Positions 33,068 through 36,305 of a DNA stretch of 36,305 bases are shown piece by piece. The notes beneath the pieces were generated by a model. The model ran no database searches and had not been told where the DNA came from. It was given only the letters and a program-made list of their open reading frames with translations. A program made the translations under genes and the position numbers. This stretch comes from Lachnospiraceae bacterium (GTDB lineage Bacteria; Bacillota; Clostridia; Lachnospirales; Lachnospiraceae), in assembly GCA_030540075.1 (NCBI GenBank), contig JAUNWX010000004.1, positions 75,902 through 112,206 on the forward strand, read 5' to 3'. Within the stretch, counting starts at the first letter, position 1. The number at the start of each line of letters is the position of its first letter.

Positions 33068-33409
33068 TCACTTGATTCTCTGCGCGATGCCGGCAACCAC
33101 GCGATACACTTCGTCGGCTTCGGCGGCGATACGGCATCCGGCGCGGCCCACGGCTTCCCGCCACGCGCGTTCCTCCGGGTCCAGCGGGACGACGCCGCTG
33201 CCGACCTCCGGGTAGATCAGGACGATATCCTCCCGCCCCGTGACGAGCGCGCGGACAGAGGCATTGGCCTCCGACAGGGGATCGCGTCCTGCCCGTACCG
33301 CGTCGCGGATCTGCGCGGCGAGCCCGTCGATACAGCGGGCATGCGTGAACTGTGCGGCGAACGCGTGCTTGCCCTGCGCCATGCCGCCGATGATCATGAT
33401 CAGTTTCAT
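33068..33409 (-). CDS. Short CobU-like protein (adenosylcobinamide kinase family)
   Basis: A 113-residue protein with a Walker A-like IIGGMAQGKHAF and the CobU C-terminal signature EVGSGVVPLDPEERAWREAV followed by GRAGCRIAAEADEVYRVVAG. It is about 60% of normal CobU length and lacks the guanylylation middle region. A full CobU is encoded at 34451-35101, so this is a second, short paralogue of a kind I recall between cobS and cobC in clostridia. Its activity is unknown. GGAGGTAAG immediately precedes the ATG at 33409, so the frame upstream of it is not used. Confidence 0.8.
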   Translation of the reverse strand: MKLIMIIGGMAQGKHAFAAQFTHARCIDGLAAQIRDAVRAGRDPLSEANASVRALVTGREDIVLIYPEVGSGVVPLDPEERAWREAVGRAGCRIAAEADEVYRVVAGIAQRIK

Positions 33410-33525
33410 CTTACCTCCGATTCCGGCCTTTTTTCGGCCAATGTCTTCGTCCTTTGTGTACATACCCGCTCTCGTCTTCGACGGCTACGGGGCCGCGTGG
33501 GCCAGCTGGGTATCCGGCGTCCAGA

Positions 33526-34326
33526 TCAGTGCGCAAACGCGCTGACGAAAATCAGGCACAGCAGGTTGCCGGCCAGGATGGCGCGCTCGCAGTTGCACAG
33601 GAAGTAGCCGCAGAGGTCGCCGGTCGTGCCGCCGAAGATTGGGAGGGTGCGGCGGCGGTACCACTGGAAGCTGAGGCTGGCCATCAGGAGGGTCACGAGC
33701 GGGTACAGGAGCGGGGTGCCGCCGAAGAGGGTCGGCACGAAGAGGAGCACGCCGGCGGCGATGAGCTCCACCGTGAGGATGTTGGCCACGTGGTGGTCGG
33801 CTGCATCCGCCATCGCACGGACCATGCCGTCCTTCCGCGCCTTTGGGAAGGTCACGACGCTGAGTCCGGAGAGGATGCGGGACAGCACGAAGCCCCAGCA
33901 GATGCACGGGAGGGCCTGTGCCGCAGTGGTCATGGTGGCGGTCTCGGTCCAGCAGGCGAGGACGCTCAGGATATAGAGGAGACCGTAGATCGCGGCGAAT
34001 GCACCGATGTGCGGGTCTTTCAGGATTTCAAGCTTCCGCTCCTGCGGGGCGTAGCTGTGGAGCGCGTCCTGGGTGTCGAAGTAGCCGTCGAGGTGGATGC
34101 CGCCGGTGAGCAGGATCGGGAGCGCGGTGAGGCAGCTCGCGATAAAGAAGGCGTGCAGCCCGAGGCGCGTCAGGAGCAGCAAGCTGAGGTAGCTCAGCAG
34201 CGCGAGGACGACGCCGACCAGCGGGAAGAAGCACATCGCGTATTTCATGCTGTGCTCGTTCCAGTCGGCCTGCGGGGTCGGGATCCGCGAGTAGGTCGCG
34301 AAGGCGATTTTCAGTGAATCGAACAT
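33526..34326 (-). CDS. cobS: CobS, adenosylcobinamide-GDP ribazoletransferase
   Basis: A 266-residue polytopic membrane enzyme. It starts MFDSLKIAFATYSRIPTPQA, carries the CobS signature TGGIHLDGYFDTQDAL with the acidic metal site, and continues through KLEILKDPHIGAFAAIYGLL with hydrophobic segments to the end. It joins alpha-ribazole to adenosylcobinamide-GDP, the last step of adenosylcobalamin assembly, at the membrane. A longer frame reaches 34446, but AAGGAG lies 4 nt before the ATG at 34326 and homology starts there. Flanking gaps of about 115-125 nt contain no gene. Confidence 0.93.
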   Translation of the reverse strand: MFDSLKIAFATYSRIPTPQADWNEHSMKYAMCFFPLVGVVLALLSYLSLLLLTRLGLHAFFIASCLTALPILLTGGIHLDGYFDTQDALHSYAPQERKLEILKDPHIGAFAAIYGLLYILSVLACWTETATMTTAAQALPCICWGFVLSRILSGLSVVTFPKARKDGMVRAMADAADHHVANILTVELIAAGVLLFVPTLFGGTPLLYPLVTLLMASLSFQWYRRRTLPIFGGTTGDLCGYFLCNCERAILAGNLLCLIFVSAFAH

Positions 34327-34450
34327 AAAACTCCTTCTGAGCGCCGCCCGCAGTGGGCGACGTGGTATCGGGTGTGGTTTGTGGTGAGGCGTTCTGCGCG
34401 CCCCGGGAAGCGGCGCGGCAGGACGCCGGCACATGGCGTACGCCAATGTC

Positions 34451-35101
34451 TCAGGCTTTCAGCTGTACCGGGATGCCATATACGACTTCGGTCACCTGGT
34501 CAGCCGCGGCACTGAGCTCCGCGGCGAGACCGGCGAGATCCCGCAGAAAGCGGTCGGTCTCCGGCGCATAGGTGATCCCGTCGCTGTAAAGCTCGTTGGC
34601 GACGATGATGACCGCGCCGGCCTGCTGCGCGAGCTCAAGCAGCGGGGCCACGATTTCGTGGGGATGGCCCGCAGTGCCGTAGACTTCATTGGCATACAGA
34701 TTCGTGAGGTCCTCGAGGAGGAAGACGGCGCGCGATGCGTCGGCGGGAGCGTCGCCCGGATGGCGGGTGTCTTCTGCTTGCGTTGTCTGGGCGGGTGCCG
34801 GCGTTTCCGGCATGTGCAGCGCGTCGACGGCGATATCTGGCTGGTTTGAACCCTTCGTCAGGAGCGCGCGGAGCTGCGCGATGTTCGTCGGGCACTCGAT
34901 TGTCGTGTAGCCGCGGCCTGCGCGGCGCTTCTGATGCTTCGCGATGCGTGCGGCGGCGTCGGAATCCCGCGGCGCAGGGTTCATCGTCGCGACGTAGTAA
35001 AGCGGGCCCGCGAGCTCCGCATGCAGTCGCTCCGCGAGCTGCTCTGCATATTCTGATTTTCCGGAACCGGCCCCGCCGGTGATGTAGTAAAGTCTGCCCA
35101 T
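34451..35101 (-). CDS. cobU: CobU, adenosylcobinamide kinase / guanylyltransferase
   Basis: A 216-residue enzyme with the P-loop ITGGAGSGKSEYAE (Gly9-Ser16), the YYVATMNP segment, RIAKHQKRR (with the histidine that is guanylylated in the family) and VANELYSDGITYAPETDRFL. It phosphorylates adenosylcobinamide and transfers GMP to it, making the substrate of CobS. Residues about 82-124 are a Pro/Ala/Thr/Asp-rich insertion ahead of the AVFLLEDLTNLYANE strand. AGGAG is 4 nt from the ATG and the gene follows cobT by 14 nt. Confidence 0.92.
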   Translation of the reverse strand: MGRLYYITGGAGSGKSEYAEQLAERLHAELAGPLYYVATMNPAPRDSDAAARIAKHQKRRAGRGYTTIECPTNIAQLRALLTKGSNQPDIAVDALHMPETPAPAQTTQAEDTRHPGDAPADASRAVFLLEDLTNLYANEVYGTAGHPHEIVAPLLELAQQAGAVIIVANELYSDGITYAPETDRFLRDLAGLAAELSAAADQVTEVVYGIPVQLKA

Positions 35102-35115
35102 GATGCTCCTGTTTT

Positions 35116-36305
35116 TTACTTAAATCGATGATACGCTTCGACGTGAATGTCCTCGAAGCTGCCCATGCCGCGGTAGACCGCGAGTGCGGCATCGAGCATC
35201 GGCATGAGCAGCACTGCGCCGGAGCCCTCGCCGAGCGACATATCCGCGTCGATGATGGCGCGCAGTCCGAGTGCTTCGAGCGCCTTCCGCGCGGCACCAT
35301 CCTTCGACACATGCGAAGCCAGCGTGACATCGGCTACGGAACCATGGATTTCACGGTCTGGCAGCGAGTCTGCAGCACTTTCTGCAATTCGCTTTGCCTC
35401 TGACGAGCTTACACCGGCGTCCGACTTCTGTGCTTGCTCCGCTGCGCTCACCGTGTCCTCAGTTGCAGAGTTTGTGGCATCCGAAGTGTTCGACTCCGCC
35501 AGGATCCGGCTCGCGGCGAGCGCCGCGGCGGTCGAAATCGCGCCATCGATCACAATCGGCATCTGCTCTTCGACCGCGCCGAGAAACATCCCGGCCATCG
35601 TCGCGATTTCCAGACCGCCCAGCTCGAACAGAAGCTGCTTCGCATTTTTATGTCCGACCCGGCGGAGCGCCCGACGGACGCAGTCGCGTTTCCGCTCGAG
35701 ACCTTCGTCGCTGAGGCCGGCGCCGCGGCCGACCGTTTCTTCCACCGGAAGCCCGAGGTACGCCGAAAACAGCGCACTCGTCGGCGTCGTATTGCCGATG
35801 CCCATCTCACCGGTCAGGAGGATGTCGTAGCCCTGCGCTTTCAGCTCCCGGACGAGGCGGCGGCCCAGCGTCAGTGCCCGCTCCCCCACTTCCTCCGACA
35901 TCGCCGGCTCGACCGCGATATCACCGCTCCCATGCTGGAGGCAGCGTTCGTTGACAAGATCTGTGCGAAGCGCCGCACATCCTTGCTTTTCTTCCTCGTG
36001 CTGGCATCTACTGGATGAAATCAATTCAGAAAGAGATGGGCCGGCGGCATCGCTCTCGCGGCTCGCAATCCCTGCCAAAGCGAGCGCTGATGGAGGCATT
36101 GGCCTCGATGAACGGGGACGGGTGCCTGAATCGGTCGCGGCGAGCATGCCGACGTCGATTGGGAAGAGGTCCACGGCGAACTGCTGCGCCAGCACGCTCG
36201 TCGTGGTCATGCCGCGCGCGAAGTTTTCAGCGACGATGCGCGTCACCGAACTGTCGGTCTGCGTCACGCCCTCGCGCACGCAGCCGTGGTCCGCGCAGAG
36301 CACCG
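35116..36305 (-). CDS. cobT: CobT, nicotinate-nucleotide-dimethylbenzimidazole phosphoribosyltransferase (partial)
   Basis: The frame is open to the right edge, so the N-terminal 60-80 residues lie outside. The visible part starts at the family block LCADHGCVREGVTQ and includes SGDIAVEPAM, GEMGIGNTTPTSAL, FELGGLEIATMAGMF, VIDGAISTAAALAA, LASHVSKDGAARKA and LGEGSGAVLLMP (catalytic Glu). It makes alpha-ribazole-5-phosphate. Two unusual low-complexity insertions are present: 35959-36132 (Ser/Ala/Arg/Glu-rich, about 58 residues) and 35338-35496 (Ser/Ala/Glu/Asp-rich, about 53 residues). It is the first visible gene of the operon; any cobalamin riboswitch would lie off the edge. Confidence 0.92.
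   Translation of the reverse strand, partial: VLCADHGCVREGVTQTDSSVTRIVAENFARGMTTTSVLAQQFAVDLFPIDVGMLAATDSGTRPRSSRPMPPSALALAGIASRESDAAGPSLSELISSSRCQHEEEKQGCAALRTDLVNERCLQHGSGDIAVEPAMSEEVGERALTLGRRLVRELKAQGYDILLTGEMGIGNTTPTSALFSAYLGLPVEETVGRGAGLSDEGLERKRDCVRRALRRVGHKNAKQLLFELGGLEIATMAGMFLGAVEEQMPIVIDGAISTAAALAASRILAESNTSDATNSATEDTVSAAEQAQKSDAGVSSSEAKRIAESAADSLPDREIHGSVADVTLASHVSKDGAARKALEALGLRAIIDADMSLGEGSGAVLLMPMLDAALAVYRGMGSFEDIHVEAYHRFK

Noticed and set aside
34353-34449. N-terminal extension of CobS up to 34446
   Set aside because: Arg/Pro/His-rich, unlike CobS. The ATG at 34326 has AAGGAG and the family start MFDSLKIAF.
1-36305. tRNA or rRNA genes, insertion sequences with transposase, prophage integrase
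   Set aside because: No transposase or integrase motif and no tRNA-like or rRNA-like sequence was recognised. Evidence for mobility is limited to repeats and composition.

Overview
The window reads as chromosomal DNA of a Gram-positive Clostridia-type bacterium (Lachnospiraceae-like is my best guess). The grounds are a T-box leader, an ECF-type sigma factor/anti-sigma pair, strong GGAGG ribosome binding sites, and families common in gut and rumen Firmicutes (DUF3791, DUF4143 ATPases, the AAA-ATPase_like/PDDEXK_9 family, CpXC). The core genes (MATE, cob genes, hybrid kinase) are GC-rich. Several accessory stretches are clearly AT-rich by eye.

Layout. 1-370: T-box riboswitch on the minus strand whose gene lies off the left edge. 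577-1873 (-): ECF-like sigma factor and a membrane anti-sigma-like partner. 2024-3726 (+): a HipA-like kinase and a DUF2442/HTH partner behind a promoter that contains a perfect 28-bp palindrome. 3794-5185 (+): MATE exporter and terminator. 5351-7054 (-): AAA-ATPase_like/PDDEXK_9 protein. 7135-25211 (-): a defence operon. 25290-28958: CpXC gene, a DUF3791 gene pair, a DUF4143 ATPase with iterated upstream repeats, and a helical protein. 29338-32067 (-): hybrid histidine kinase. 32372-36305 (-): late cobalamin genes (cobT, cobU, cobS, a short CobU-like gene, a cobC-like phosphatase), with cobT cut by the right edge.

The centrepiece is a complete type I BREX phage-defence locus read right to left: small HTH gene, brxA, brxB, brxC, accessory genes, pglX, an AlbA_2 ATPase, pglZ, brxL, then possibly a small unknown gene and a metallophosphoesterase. 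PglX is the methyltransferase, PglZ the phosphatase-fold protein, BrxC and BrxL the ATPases. Between brxC and pglX sits an AT-rich insert: a membrane-anchored protein of unknown function, and a three-gene cassette (DUF4869-like protein, 125-residue mini P-loop ATPase, 240-residue unknown) joined by 4-nt start/stop overlaps, with its own candidate promoter and a 14-bp palindrome at the expected start site. I regard this cassette as the best candidate for an undescribed system. The DNA-recognition half of pglX is also AT-rich against GC-rich flanks, which suggests specificity exchange.

All family calls are from recognised motifs. No database search was run, and compositional statements are by eye.
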